This document shows positions 1-7,741 of a stretch of 64,000 nt of DNA, piece after piece. The DNA is taken from contig NZ_FRAV01000007.1 of NCBI RefSeq assembly GCF_900142445.1, forward strand, positions 109,827-173,826, read 5' to 3'. The stretch is from Chryseobacterium polytrichastri (GTDB lineage: Bacteria > Bacteroidota > Bacteroidia > Flavobacteriales > Weeksellaceae). The notes below the pieces were generated by a model. It did no database searches. It had not been told where the DNA came from and saw nothing but the letters and a program-made list of their open reading frames with translations. A program made the translations under genes and the position numbers. How positions within the stretch are numbered: position 1 is the stretch's first letter; each line of letters opens with the position of its first letter.

Positions 1-999
1 ATGACTCACTCAAAAAATAACTGGTTAGTCCCCGTCGCATTTGCCAATATTTATGTAATCTGGGGAATTACATTTTTAGCCATCTCTTTCGGATTAAAAG
101 GCTTTCCTCCTTTTATCCTTTCGGGTTTTAGATTTTTAGCTGCTGGGATATTAATGATTGGCTATCTTACTGCAAAAGGAGAAAAAGCCAATTCATTGGT
201 TAATTGGAAAAAAAATGGAATCACAGGAATTCTTATTCTTACCGGAGGAACCGGGCTGGTAGCTTGGGGAGAACAGTATGTCTCTGCTTCGGAAGCTGCA
301 ATTACAATTGCCACAGGACCATTTTGGTTTATTGCCATCGACAAGAAAAACTGGAAATACTATTTCTCTGATAAATTTATTCCTATAGGTTTAGCGATAG
401 GTTTTATCGGATTGATTTTATTTCTGAAAGGAAGTGTAAATTCTAACGCCCATCATCCGGCAATAAGCGATTCCATTCGGGTCACCGCATTTATTGTTTT
501 AGCCATAAGTTCAATAGCATGGGTACTGGGTTCTTTATATTCTAAGAAAAATCCTGCCAGCCATTCTACTTTTATGAATATTGCGCAACAGCTCATTATT
601 GCAGGGATTGCTTCTTTTATCATCGCCTTTTTCAGAAAAGAATGGAACCAGTTCTCAATCAGTGAAATTCCACTCTCAGCATGGCTGGGTGTAACATTCC
701 TGATCTTCTTCGGTTCTATTGTGGCCTATCTTTCGTATATTTGGCTTTTATCTGTAAAACCGGCCGCTTTAGTAAGTACGCACACGTATATAAATCCCAT
801 CGTGACCGTAATTGCTGGCTGGATTATTGCTAATCAAACGATCAACGGAAATCAGCTGTATGGTCTTTCAGTAATATTAATTGGAGTTCTCCTCACCAAT
901 ATTACCAAATACTTCAAACTTTCCAAAAGGTCAAAAGTAAAAATAAGAAGGGTAATGAGGCATGTAAAGAAAAACAACAGACCTTATCAACCCGTATAA
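1..999 (+). CDS. EamA/DMT-family membrane exporter
   Basis: This is a 332-residue polytopic inner-membrane protein of the drug/metabolite transporter superfamily. It shows about ten hydrophobic helices arranged as two EamA repeats (roughly residues 13-140 and 165-300), followed by a basic C-terminal tail. The window opens on its ATG, so the ribosome site and promoter cannot be seen, but the N-terminus has the normal length for the family. The substrate cannot be read from sequence; relatives export amino acids or other small metabolites. metN starts only 25 bases downstream on the same strand, so it may be the first gene of a met operon. That position would fit an amino-acid-related exporter, which is inference only. 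Confidence 0.85.
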   Translation: MTHSKNNWLVPVAFANIYVIWGITFLAISFGLKGFPPFILSGFRFLAAGILMIGYLTAKGEKANSLVNWKKNGITGILILTGGTGLVAWGEQYVSASEAAITIATGPFWFIAIDKKNWKYYFSDKFIPIGLAIGFIGLILFLKGSVNSNAHHPAISDSIRVTAFIVLAISSIAWVLGSLYSKKNPASHSTFMNIAQQLIIAGIASFIIAFFRKEWNQFSISEIPLSAWLGVTFLIFFGSIVAYLSYIWLLSVKPAALVSTHTYINPIVTVIAGWIIANQTINGNQLYGLSVILIGVLLTNITKYFKLSKRSKVKIRRVMRHVKKNNRPYQPV

Positions 1000-1024
1000 A
1001 GTGTAAGTAAGTAGCTTAAATATA

Positions 1025-2053
1025 ATGATAGAAATTAAGAACATTTCAAAAACATTTCACCAAAAAAAACAGTCGTTTAAAGCACTGGATGATGTGAGCC
1101 TGACTCTTGAACAAGGAGATATTGTAGGAATTATAGGCTTTTCAGGTGCCGGAAAAAGTACTTTGATACGTACTGTAAATTTATTGGAAAGACCCGATCA
1201 GGGACAGATTATCATCAACGGAAAAGATTTCACCCAACTAAAACCTAAGCAGCTTGCTCATGAACGCAAAAAAATAGGGATGATCTTTCAGCATTTTAAT
1301 CTGCTTTCTTCAAGAACTGTTTTTGAAAATGTAGCGCTTCCTTTAGAATTAGATAACAATAACAAATCGGATATCCAGAAAAAAGTTAATGAGCTGCTGA
1401 AGATCGTAGGATTGGAAGACAAAGCCAATGACTATCCTAAAAGTCTTTCTGGTGGGCAGAAGCAAAGGGTTGCTATTGCAAGAGCTTTGGCTAATGATCC
1501 TTATCTCCTACTTTGTGACGAAGCCACAAGTGCATTAGATCCGGCGACCACTCAATCTATTTTACAATTGTTGAGAGATATTAATCTAAGGTTGGGAATT
1601 ACCATTTTACTGATTACCCACGAAATGGAAGTTATCAAATCAATCTGTAACCACGTTGCCGTGATAGACAAAGGTAAACTTTTAGCGAAAGGAACTTTAA
1701 GTGAGATCATCTCTAATAAAGAAAATCCGATCATCAAACAATTTTTAAACTCAGGTGTTATGACTATACCACAAGAATTAAATAAAAAACTACAAAAAGA
1801 ACCACAAGCGGGATTATTTCCACTTGTTGAAATAGAAATTGACGAACATATATCTGTGGAAAAATTACTCTCCGTTATTTATGATCAATATAAAATTCCA
1901 TACAAACTTCTGAAAGCAGATGTAGAATATCTTGGAGATTCCAACTTCGGGAAATTATTGCTGCAGCTTCAAGGGGAAGAGGAAGAAAACCAAAAAGCAA
2001 TCTATTATTTCAATCAAAATAAAATTCAAAATACAGTAAAAGGTTATGCTTAG
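1025..2053 (+). CDS. metN: Methionine ABC transporter ATP-binding protein MetN
   Basis: Cytoplasmic ATPase of the MetNIQ D/L-methionine importer (342 residues, usual length). Visible motifs are Walker A GFSGAGKS (residues 38-45), the Q-loop glutamine near 89, the ABC signature LSGGQ (141-145) and Walker B LLLCDE (161-166). The C-terminal part from about residue 260 matches the NIL domain, which in the family binds methionine and shuts the transporter down when internal methionine is high. It overlaps metI by 8 bases, so translation is probably coupled. The neighbours metI and metQ make the assignment firm. Confidence 0.95.
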   Translation: MIEIKNISKTFHQKKQSFKALDDVSLTLEQGDIVGIIGFSGAGKSTLIRTVNLLERPDQGQIIINGKDFTQLKPKQLAHERKKIGMIFQHFNLLSSRTVFENVALPLELDNNNKSDIQKKVNELLKIVGLEDKANDYPKSLSGGQKQRVAIARALANDPYLLLCDEATSALDPATTQSILQLLRDINLRLGITILLITHEMEVIKSICNHVAVIDKGKLLAKGTLSEIISNKENPIIKQFLNSGVMTIPQELNKKLQKEPQAGLFPLVEIEIDEHISVEKLLSVIYDQYKIPYKLLKADVEYLGDSNFGKLLLQLQGEEEENQKAIYYFNQNKIQNTVKGYA

Positions 2054-2702
2054 TGATACGGTAATTTCGCTTTTGTCGAAAGGAGTTTGGGAAACAGTTT
2101 ATATGACTTTTGTTTCAGGGTTTTTCGGATTCGTGTTGGGACTTCCTGTTGGAATTCTTTTATTTATGACCAGAAAAGATCAGTTGCTGGAAAATGTATA
2201 TTATAACAGAATACTCTCTATTTTGGTTAATATTTTCCGTTCTATCCCTTTCATTATTTTGATTGTCTGGATGATCCCTTTTACAAGAACTTTGGTGGGA
2301 ACATCTATTGGAGTCAATGCAGCATTAGTTCCGTTAAGTATCGGCGCTGCACCATTTATTGCAAGATTGGTAGAAAACAGTTTGCTTGAAGTTCCGGCTG
2401 GGTTAATTGAAACCGCAAGAGCTTTAGGTGCTACTCCATTTCAGATCATTAAAAAAGTATTGCTTCCAGAGGCACTTCCTTCATTGGTTAATAACGCAAC
2501 CATCACTTTGATCACCTTAGTAGGATATTCTGCAATGGGTGGAGCTGTTGGCGCAGGCGGATTAGGACAAATCGGATATCAATATGGTTACATAGGTTAT
2601 GACGCTGTAATTATGAATCTGGTATTAGGTTTATTGGTAGCTATCGTGTTTATCATTCAGTTTTCTGGTGATAGATTAGCTAAAATATTTGATCATCGCT
2701 AA
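2046..2702 (+). CDS. metI: Methionine ABC transporter permease MetI
   Basis: Inner-membrane permease subunit (218 residues, about five helices) of the methionine importer. The cytoplasmic EAA loop that docks on MetN is visible as ETARALGATPFQIIKKV in the middle of the protein, and a glycine-rich stretch (GGAVGAGGLGQIGYQYGY) follows, as is typical of MetI. The start overlaps the end of metN by 8 bases. A 212-base gap holding a palindromic repeat separates it from metQ. Confidence 0.94.
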   Translation: MLSDTVISLLSKGVWETVYMTFVSGFFGFVLGLPVGILLFMTRKDQLLENVYYNRILSILVNIFRSIPFIILIVWMIPFTRTLVGTSIGVNAALVPLSIGAAPFIARLVENSLLEVPAGLIETARALGATPFQIIKKVLLPEALPSLVNNATITLITLVGYSAMGGAVGAGGLGQIGYQYGYIGYDAVIMNLVLGLLVAIVFIIQFSGDRLAKIFDHR

Positions 2703-2707
2703 TTTTG

Positions 2708-2884
2708 GTTAATCGCAAAGGCGCAAAAAATTGAATAATAGATGTTTTTAAGGCGCAAGGATTTTATCTTCGATAAATTTGATTGTGCATACAAAACCTC
2801 ATGTTTTACGATGAAAATCTAAGATTTTCTTGCGCCTTAAAATCCGTGCAAAGATTAGAAACCTTTGCGACTTTGCGTTTAAAA
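2708..2884. repeat. Palindromic intergenic repeat, family B (cgcaaag type)
   Basis: Lies between metI and metQ. The ends are inverted (AATCGCAAAGGCGCAAA at the left, CTTTGCGACTTTGCGTTT at the right), with a nested inverted pair TTAAGGCGCAAGGATTTT / TTTTCTTGCGCCTTAAAA. The same outer core, cgcaaag ... ctttgcg, and a similar inner arm occur at 18991-19145 and 61802-61960. The transcript would fold into a long stem. Its place inside an operon could affect the relative amounts of permease and binding protein, which is inference. Confidence 0.75.
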
Positions 2885-2914
2885 CAGATAAAATAATAAA
2901 TAAAATAATTTACA

Positions 2915-3724
2915 ATGAAAAAAATAAAAATTTTAAGTTTCCTAGCAGCTGGTTTACTATTATTCACGGCTTGTAATAAAGCAAAAAAGGAAGATCCAAA
3001 TCATATTAAAGTCGGTATTACAGCAGGGCCTGAACAGGAAATTGCTGAAGTAGCGAAAAAAGTAGCAAAGGAAAAATACAACCTTGACGTAGAGCTTGTT
3101 TCTTTCAATGATTACGTAGTCCCAAATGAAGCGTTGAATAATGGAGATATTGATGCCAATGCTTTCCAACATGCTCCTTATTTGGATGAACAGTCAAAAC
3201 AGAGAGGATACAAACTAGCGATTATAGGAAAGACTTTTCTTTATCCTATCATAGCGTATTCAAAAAAGATTAAAAACATCAGTGAACTTAAAAACGGAAG
3301 TACGATTGTAATTCCTAATGACCCTACCAACGGCGGACGTTCATTACTTCTTTTACAGAAAAACGGATTAATAAAATTAAAAGACGGTATTGGTTTACTT
3401 CCTAAAGTAACTGATATTGTTGACAACCCAAAACAACTGAAAATTGTAGAAATTGAAGCTCCACAATTGCCAAGAGTTTTGGATGATAAGGAAGTGGTAA
3501 TTGCGATTATCAATAATAATTTCGCTGCACAGGCCGGATTAGATGAAGCTAAAAACGGGATTTTTAAAGAAGATAAAGATTCTCCTTATGTGAACCTTGT
3601 TGTGGCAAGAGAAGATAACAAAAACGATGAGAAAGTGAAAAACTTCCTTAAAGCATATCAATCTGATGAAGTGGTAAAAAAAGCTGAAGAGATCTTCAAA
3701 GGAGGCGCTGTTAAAGGTTGGTAG
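2915..3724 (+). CDS. metQ: Methionine-binding lipoprotein MetQ
   Basis: Substrate-binding component of the methionine importer (269 residues, NlpA/MetQ family). The N-terminus is a lipoprotein signal with lipobox FTAC and the lipidated cysteine at residue 20, so it is anchored in the periplasmic leaflet. Family signatures include VGITAGPEQEIAEVA, the DANAFQHAPYLDEQ block and PNDPTNGGRSLLLLQ. It follows metNI on the same strand after a repeat-bearing gap and is closed by a strong terminator. No SAM-type riboswitch was recognised in the gap. Confidence 0.95.
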   Translation: MKKIKILSFLAAGLLLFTACNKAKKEDPNHIKVGITAGPEQEIAEVAKKVAKEKYNLDVELVSFNDYVVPNEALNNGDIDANAFQHAPYLDEQSKQRGYKLAIIGKTFLYPIIAYSKKIKNISELKNGSTIVIPNDPTNGGRSLLLLQKNGLIKLKDGIGLLPKVTDIVDNPKQLKIVEIEAPQLPRVLDDKEVVIAIINNNFAAQAGLDEAKNGIFKEDKDSPYVNLVVAREDNKNDEKVKNFLKAYQSDEVVKKAEEIFKGGAVKGW

Positions 3725-3803
3725 TAGTTTTTGCTATAAGCAATAGGCTTTAAGCAGTAAGCTATTATTCGATTGATTAAAAAATTCTATTATTTTATAT
3801 CGG

Positions 3804-3849
3804 GACATCATTTCAGAAAAATTTACAATCTGAAATGGTGTCTTTTTAT
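3804..3849 (+). terminator. Rho-independent terminator after metQ
   Basis: Stem GACATCATTTCAG / CTGAAATGGTGTC (3804-3816 with 3830-3842, one T-G pair) with a 13-base loop, followed at once by a T run. It closes the met operon about 80 bases after the metQ stop. Confidence 0.8.
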
Positions 3850-3949
3850 TTTGCCTTTTTTTCTTAGAAATTCTATTAGCCAAACTCGCATTTTTCTTAC
3901 TTACAATTGGTTATTAATGACCAATTATGCAAAAATTACATTTTCTCAA

Positions 3950-3980
3950 TTTGAGATAATAAAAATTTTTCTTAATTTTG
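3950..3980 (+). promoter_or_regulatory. Bacteroidetes-type promoter of the GH3 gene
   Basis: TTG at 3951-3953 and TAATTTTG at 3973-3980, 19 bases apart, match the sigma-ABfr -33/-7 consensus. Transcription would start just upstream of the ATG at 4004. This supports choosing that ATG over earlier in-frame codons. Confidence 0.65.
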
Positions 3981-4003
3981 TTACGAATCAAAAAAAGGTT
4001 TTT

Positions 4004-6262
4004 ATGTTAAAGAAAACTGCCATCATAAGTTTATTCACACTTTTTTCTGCTTATTCTATGGCTCAAAATACTACACCCGTTTATTTAGACGAATCCAAAC
4101 CCGTTGAGCAACGCGTTAAGGATGCACTTTCCAGAATGACACTGGAAGAGAAAGTAGCAATGCTTCATGCACAATCGAAGTTTAGCTCTCCCGGAGTTCC
4201 TAGATTGGGAATTCCTGAATTCTGGACAACAGATGGCCCTCACGGTGTCCGTCCGGAAGTGATGTGGGACGAATGGAACCAAGCCGGCTGGACGAATGAC
4301 TCTATCATCGCCTACCCTGCTTTAACCGCACTTTCAGCAACATGGAATAAAAAAATGTCATGGAATTACGGTAAAGCTTTAGGAGAAGAAGCCCGTTACA
4401 GAAAGAAAGATATCCTTTTAGGACCCGGAGTAAATATCTACAGAACGCCATTAAACGGAAGAAATTTCGAATATATGGGTGAAGATCCTTTTTTAACATC
4501 TAAAATGGTAGTTCCTTATATCAAAGGAGTGCAATCAAACGGTGTAGCGACTTCTGTAAAGCATTATGCTCTTAACAATCAGGAAATGTTCCGTCATACA
4601 AGTAATGTAAAGATAGACGACAGAACGTTGTATGAGATTTATCTTCCGCCTTTCAAAGCTGCGGTTACAGAAGGAGATTCGTGGACGATCATGGGCGCTT
4701 ACGACATGTACAAAAACGAATATGCAAGCCAAAACCAATATCTTCTAAATGATATTTTAAAAGGAGAATGGAAATACAAAGGCGTTGTAGTTTCAGACTG
4801 GGGTGCCGTAAACAATACGGAACAAGCTATCCATAACGGATTGGATCTTGAATTCGGAAGCTGGACCAACGGACTTTCTGCAGGAACCAAAAATGCATAC
4901 GATAATTATTATTTAGCACAGCCTTATTTAGATTTAATTAAATCCGGAAAAGTAGGAACAAAAGAACTTGACGATAAAGTAACAAGAATTTTAAATCTTG
5001 CGTACAAAACGACAATGAACCGAAACAAGCCTTTCGGAAATGTTGCTTCTGAAGAACATAAAGCGGTAGCCAAAGAAATCGGTGAAGAAGGAATTGTTTT
5101 GTTGAAAAACCAAGGAAACGTTCTTCCAATTGATATTAATAAAGCTAAAAGAATTGCTGTTATTGGTGAAAATGCTATTAAGATCATGACTGTTGGTGGA
5201 GGTTCATCTTCATTAAAAGTGAAATATGAAACACTTCCTTTAGACGGAATTAAAGCAAGATTTGGAAAACAATCTGACGTACAATATGCAAGAGGTTATG
5301 TGGGAGATATTGGTGGAGAATATAACGGCGTAAAATCCGGACAAGACTTAAAAGACACTCGTTCTGAAGCTGAATTATTAAACGAAGCTATTGAATTAGC
5401 AAAAAAATCTGACTACGTAATCTTCGTTGGAGGATTAAATAAAGCCGATTTCCAAGACAGTGAAGGAAACGACAGAAAAAGCTACGGATTACCATACAAT
5501 CAGGATAATGTAATCTCAGCTTTGGCAAAAGCAAATAAAAATCTTGCTGTAGTTCTGGTTTCAGGAAATGCAGTGGCAATGCCATGGGTAAAAGAAGTTC
5601 CATCTATTGTTCAGTCTTGGTATCTAGGTTCTGAAGCTGGAAATTCTATCGCTTCTGTATTGGCAGGTGACGCCAATCCATCAGGGAAATTACCGTTTAC
5701 TTTCCCTGTGAAGCTGGAAGATAATTCTGCTCATGCATTAGGAGAATATCCTGGAAATAAAGAAGAATTAGCAGCCGGAAAAGGAAAAGATCAGAAAAAC
5801 CCAATCAATATTACTTACAACGAAGGAATCTTTGTGGGATACCGTTGGCATGATACAAAAAAGATCAAACCTTTATTCAGTTTCGGACACGGATTAAGCT
5901 ATACCACTTTTGAATTCGGAAAAGCGAAAGCCGATAAAACAACGATGTCTCAGGAAGACAAAATCACGTTTACAGTTACGGTAAAAAATACAGGAAAGAA
6001 AGCAGGTGCTGAGGTTGCTCAATTATATATCAGCGACTTGAAATCATCCGTTCCACGTCCTGCAAAAGAATTGAAAGGTTTTGAAAAAGTATTTTTAAAC
6101 CCTGGAGAAGAAAAAGAAGTGACTTTTACAATTGATAAAACAGCATTAAGTTTCTTTGATGCAGCAAAACACGACTGGGTTGCAGAACCTGGAGATTTTG
6201 AAGCATTAATTGGAAATTCTTCTGATGCCATTAAAACAAAAGTGAAGTTTACGTTAAAGTAA
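4004..6262 (+). CDS. bglX: Secreted glycoside hydrolase family 3 beta-glucosidase
   Basis: A 752-residue enzyme expected to remove terminal beta-linked glucose (or xylose) from oligosaccharides in the periplasm. The start is set at the ATG that opens a clear signal peptide ending SMAQ; the open frame runs further upstream, but that part covers the promoter and the metQ terminator. The GH3 N-terminal barrel contains TDGPHGVRPE, KHYALNNQE and VVVSDWGAV, whose aspartate (about residue 265) is the expected nucleophile. The alpha/beta sandwich domain follows (GEEGIVLLKNQGNVLP, GGGSSSLK), then SFGHGLSYTTFEF and a C-terminal fibronectin-III-like domain. Length and domain order match BglX-type enzymes. 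It stands alone between its own promoter and terminator; the exact sugar specificity cannot be read. Confidence 0.93.
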   Translation: MLKKTAIISLFTLFSAYSMAQNTTPVYLDESKPVEQRVKDALSRMTLEEKVAMLHAQSKFSSPGVPRLGIPEFWTTDGPHGVRPEVMWDEWNQAGWTNDSIIAYPALTALSATWNKKMSWNYGKALGEEARYRKKDILLGPGVNIYRTPLNGRNFEYMGEDPFLTSKMVVPYIKGVQSNGVATSVKHYALNNQEMFRHTSNVKIDDRTLYEIYLPPFKAAVTEGDSWTIMGAYDMYKNEYASQNQYLLNDILKGEWKYKGVVVSDWGAVNNTEQAIHNGLDLEFGSWTNGLSAGTKNAYDNYYLAQPYLDLIKSGKVGTKELDDKVTRILNLAYKTTMNRNKPFGNVASEEHKAVAKEIGEEGIVLLKNQGNVLPIDINKAKRIAVIGENAIKIMTVGGGSSSLKVKYETLPLDGIKARFGKQSDVQYARGYVGDIGGEYNGVKSGQDLKDTRSEAELLNEAIELAKKSDYVIFVGGLNKADFQDSEGNDRKSYGLPYNQDNVISALAKANKNLAVVLVSGNAVAMPWVKEVPSIVQSWYLGSEAGNSIASVLAGDANPSGKLPFTFPVKLEDNSAHALGEYPGNKEELAAGKGKDQKNPINITYNEGIFVGYRWHDTKKIKPLFSFGHGLSYTTFEFGKAKADKTTMSQEDKITFTVTVKNTGKKAGAEVAQLYISDLKSSVPRPAKELKGFEKVFLNPGEEKEVTFTIDKTALSFFDAAKHDWVAEPGDFEALIGNSSDAIKTKVKFTLK

Positions 6263-6286
6263 TCTTACTTATATATTTCTAAAACG

Positions 6287-6317
6287 AAATGCCTGAATCT
6301 GATTCGGGCATTTTTTG
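6287..6317 (+). terminator. Terminator of the GH3 gene
   Basis: AATGCCTGAATC pairs with GATTCGGGCATT (one G-T pair) and is followed by six T residues, 25 bases after the stop codon. Confidence 0.85.
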
Positions 6318-6343
6318 TTAAGTTTATTTAAATTAATGAAAAT

Positions 6344-6521
6344 TTAACCGCAAAAGTGACAAAAGCTATCTGCATATTTAACCATTATTTAATTATTAGA
6401 AAACAAAAGCCACTCCAAAGAATAAAATCAAAGATTTTTAAAAACTTATGGGATTTTATTAGCAGTTTAATAATTAACCTAAAATACTAATATCTAATCT
6501 TATATCCCTTTGTGGTTGAAA
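6344..6521. repeat. Palindromic intergenic repeat, family C (aaccrcaaaag type)
   Basis: Begins TTAACCGCAAAAGTGACAAAAG and ends CTTTGTGGTTGAA, an inverted pair bounding about 180 AT-rich bases between the GH3 and Fic genes. A fuller copy lies at 41454-41622 and a one-sided copy at 39039-39115. Confidence 0.6.
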
Positions 6522-6536
6522 TAAAAGATTAAACAT

Positions 6537-7496
6537 TTATTCTTTAAATTGATATTCCGTTAATCTTTGTTCTCCAAATTTCATTAAAATACTTTGTCCT
6601 ACAGCCCACTTCAAATCTCGGCTCGCAGTTGGTGCAGAAATACTTTTAAAACTTTCTAAATAATCTTTTCTGCTAAATTTGTTACTTCCTATTTTGTCCT
6701 TAAATAAAAACAACCTGTCCTTTATACTTAAATTGATATTTTGAGATTGTAAAAGTTGTTTCAAAGACTCCAATATGATGGCCAACATAAATTCAATAAA
6801 AGGAGTAGATTGTCCTATTTTATCAGATTCTGAAAGCTTATTATAATATTTCTTTTGATTTTCTTTAATAAGACTTTCAACAGGTAGAAATTCAAAAACA
6901 GGATATTGCTGCATTAAAATTAAGGTCTGCCACAACCTTCCCATTCTACCATTTCCGTCTACAAAAGGATGAATAAACTCAAATTCATAATGAAAAACAC
7001 AACTTTTAATTAATATCAAATCTTTATCGTTTTTCAAGTAGGTAAAAAGATCATTCATTAAGCCTTTTACCATTGTACCACCAGGTGCAAGATGTTCAAC
7101 TTTTGAACCTTTAACAATTCCTACATTAGTTGTTCTGAATTTTCCTGCGTTCTTAATTAAATCTTTCATTAAGATAGAATGTGCAAATTCTAAATCTTTA
7201 ATTTTATTTACATTAAAACGTTTCAAGTCATCATACACTTCAATAGCATTCTGAACTTCAAGAATATCCTTAGCCGGAGCAATAATTCTTTTATTCTCTA
7301 ACAAAGCGGTTATCTGTTCTTCTGACAGAGTATTTCCTTCAATTTCCAATGAAGATTGAATTGTTTTGATACGATTTTTCTTCCGAAGTTCAGTGGTTGG
7401 TTTATAAAGATGATTAGCATTAATCTCTCCTATTTTCTCAGAAATAGAAACAACTAATTCTAAAATTTTATCTGTAATTATATAAGGTGGTTTCAA
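6537..7496 (-). CDS. Fic family protein with C-terminal winged helix
   Basis: A 319-residue Fic-domain protein, predicted to transfer AMP (or another nucleotide monophosphate) from a nucleotide to a target hydroxyl. The catalytic loop HPFVDGNGRMGR is at residues 176-187 with the base His176. An N-terminal helix carries SLEIEG (49-54), which fits the class II inhibitory motif (S/T)xxxE(G/N), so the enzyme is predicted to be autoinhibited by Glu53. The last 60 residues look like a winged helix (KDYLESFKSISAPTASRDL and after). That would allow DNA binding, and a perfect palindrome covers its promoter at 7500-7525, so autoregulation is plausible but inferred. No separate antitoxin gene is adjacent. 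Confidence 0.9.
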   Translation of the reverse strand: MKPPYIITDKILELVVSISEKIGEINANHLYKPTTELRKKNRIKTIQSSLEIEGNTLSEEQITALLENKRIIAPAKDILEVQNAIEVYDDLKRFNVNKIKDLEFAHSILMKDLIKNAGKFRTTNVGIVKGSKVEHLAPGGTMVKGLMNDLFTYLKNDKDLILIKSCVFHYEFEFIHPFVDGNGRMGRLWQTLILMQQYPVFEFLPVESLIKENQKKYYNKLSESDKIGQSTPFIEFMLAIILESLKQLLQSQNINLSIKDRLFLFKDKIGSNKFSRKDYLESFKSISAPTASRDLKWAVGQSILMKFGEQRLTEYQFKE

Positions 7497-7499
7497 AAC

Positions 7500-7525
7500 T
7501 TGATAGTATCATATGATACTATCAA
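7500..7525. promoter_or_regulatory. Perfect 26-bp palindrome, putative fic operator
   Basis: TTGATAGTATCAT followed directly by its exact reverse complement, ending 4 bases before the fic start codon. It overlaps the -7 element at 7523-7530 and would cover the transcription start. An identical copy lies at 7638-7663. The position is that of a repressor operator. Confidence 0.7.
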
Positions 7526-7550
7526 AGATAGCAATTTTTAATTTAAACAA
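7523..7550 (-). promoter_or_regulatory. Promoter of the fic gene
   Basis: On the minus strand, TATCTTTG (7523-7530) matches TAnnTTTG, and a TTG within a T-rich stretch (7548-7550) lies 17 bases upstream. The -7 element shares three bases with the palindrome. Confidence 0.55.
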
Positions 7551-7572
7551 AAAAGATTGGAGATCTCCTAAA

Positions 7573-7635
7573 TTTCGGCTAAAGCCCAAGTTATTATGCA
7601 AAAGAAAAGCGGACTAAAGTCCGCTCCTATTGATA
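7573..7635 (+). repeat. Family A repeat (ctaaag hairpin element)
   Basis: Contains CGGCTAAAGCCC and, about 25 bases on, GCGGACTAAAGTCCGCTCCTA then TTGAT. Each half is a short hairpin. Copies lie at 16698-16762, 43760-43824 and (half, inverted) 63883-63910. It sits between the two identical palindromes upstream of fic. Confidence 0.75.
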
Positions 7636-7637
7636 CC

Positions 7638-7663
7638 TTGATAGTATCATATGATACTATCAA
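7638..7663. promoter_or_regulatory. Second copy of the 26-bp palindrome
   Basis: Identical to the palindrome at 7500-7525. On the minus strand it too abuts a TAnnTTTG element, TAGTTTTG at 7661-7668, although no good -33 element is visible. This could be a second, more distant fic promoter/operator, or a duplicated protein-binding site. Confidence 0.55.
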
Positions 7664-7680
7664 AACTATTAATCGAAACA

Positions 7681-7712
7681 AAAAAAGCGACCGAATTCCT
7701 TCAGTCGCTTTC
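7681..7712 (-). terminator. Terminator of the TonB-linked receptor gene
   Basis: AAAGCGACCGAA pairs with TTCAGTCGCTTT (one mismatch). Read on the minus strand it is followed by a T-rich run, 30 bases past the stop at 7742. Confidence 0.75.
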
Positions 7713-7741
7713 AAATTCGAACTATATTAAACTAAAAACAA

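Noticed and set aside
3773..4003. N-terminal extension of the GH3 enzyme
   Set aside because: It would bury the signal peptide and cover the metQ terminator and the GH3 promoter.
7573..7663. CRISPR-like repeat array near fic
   Set aside because: Only two palindromes and one hairpin element are present, with no regular repeat-spacer unit and no cas genes.
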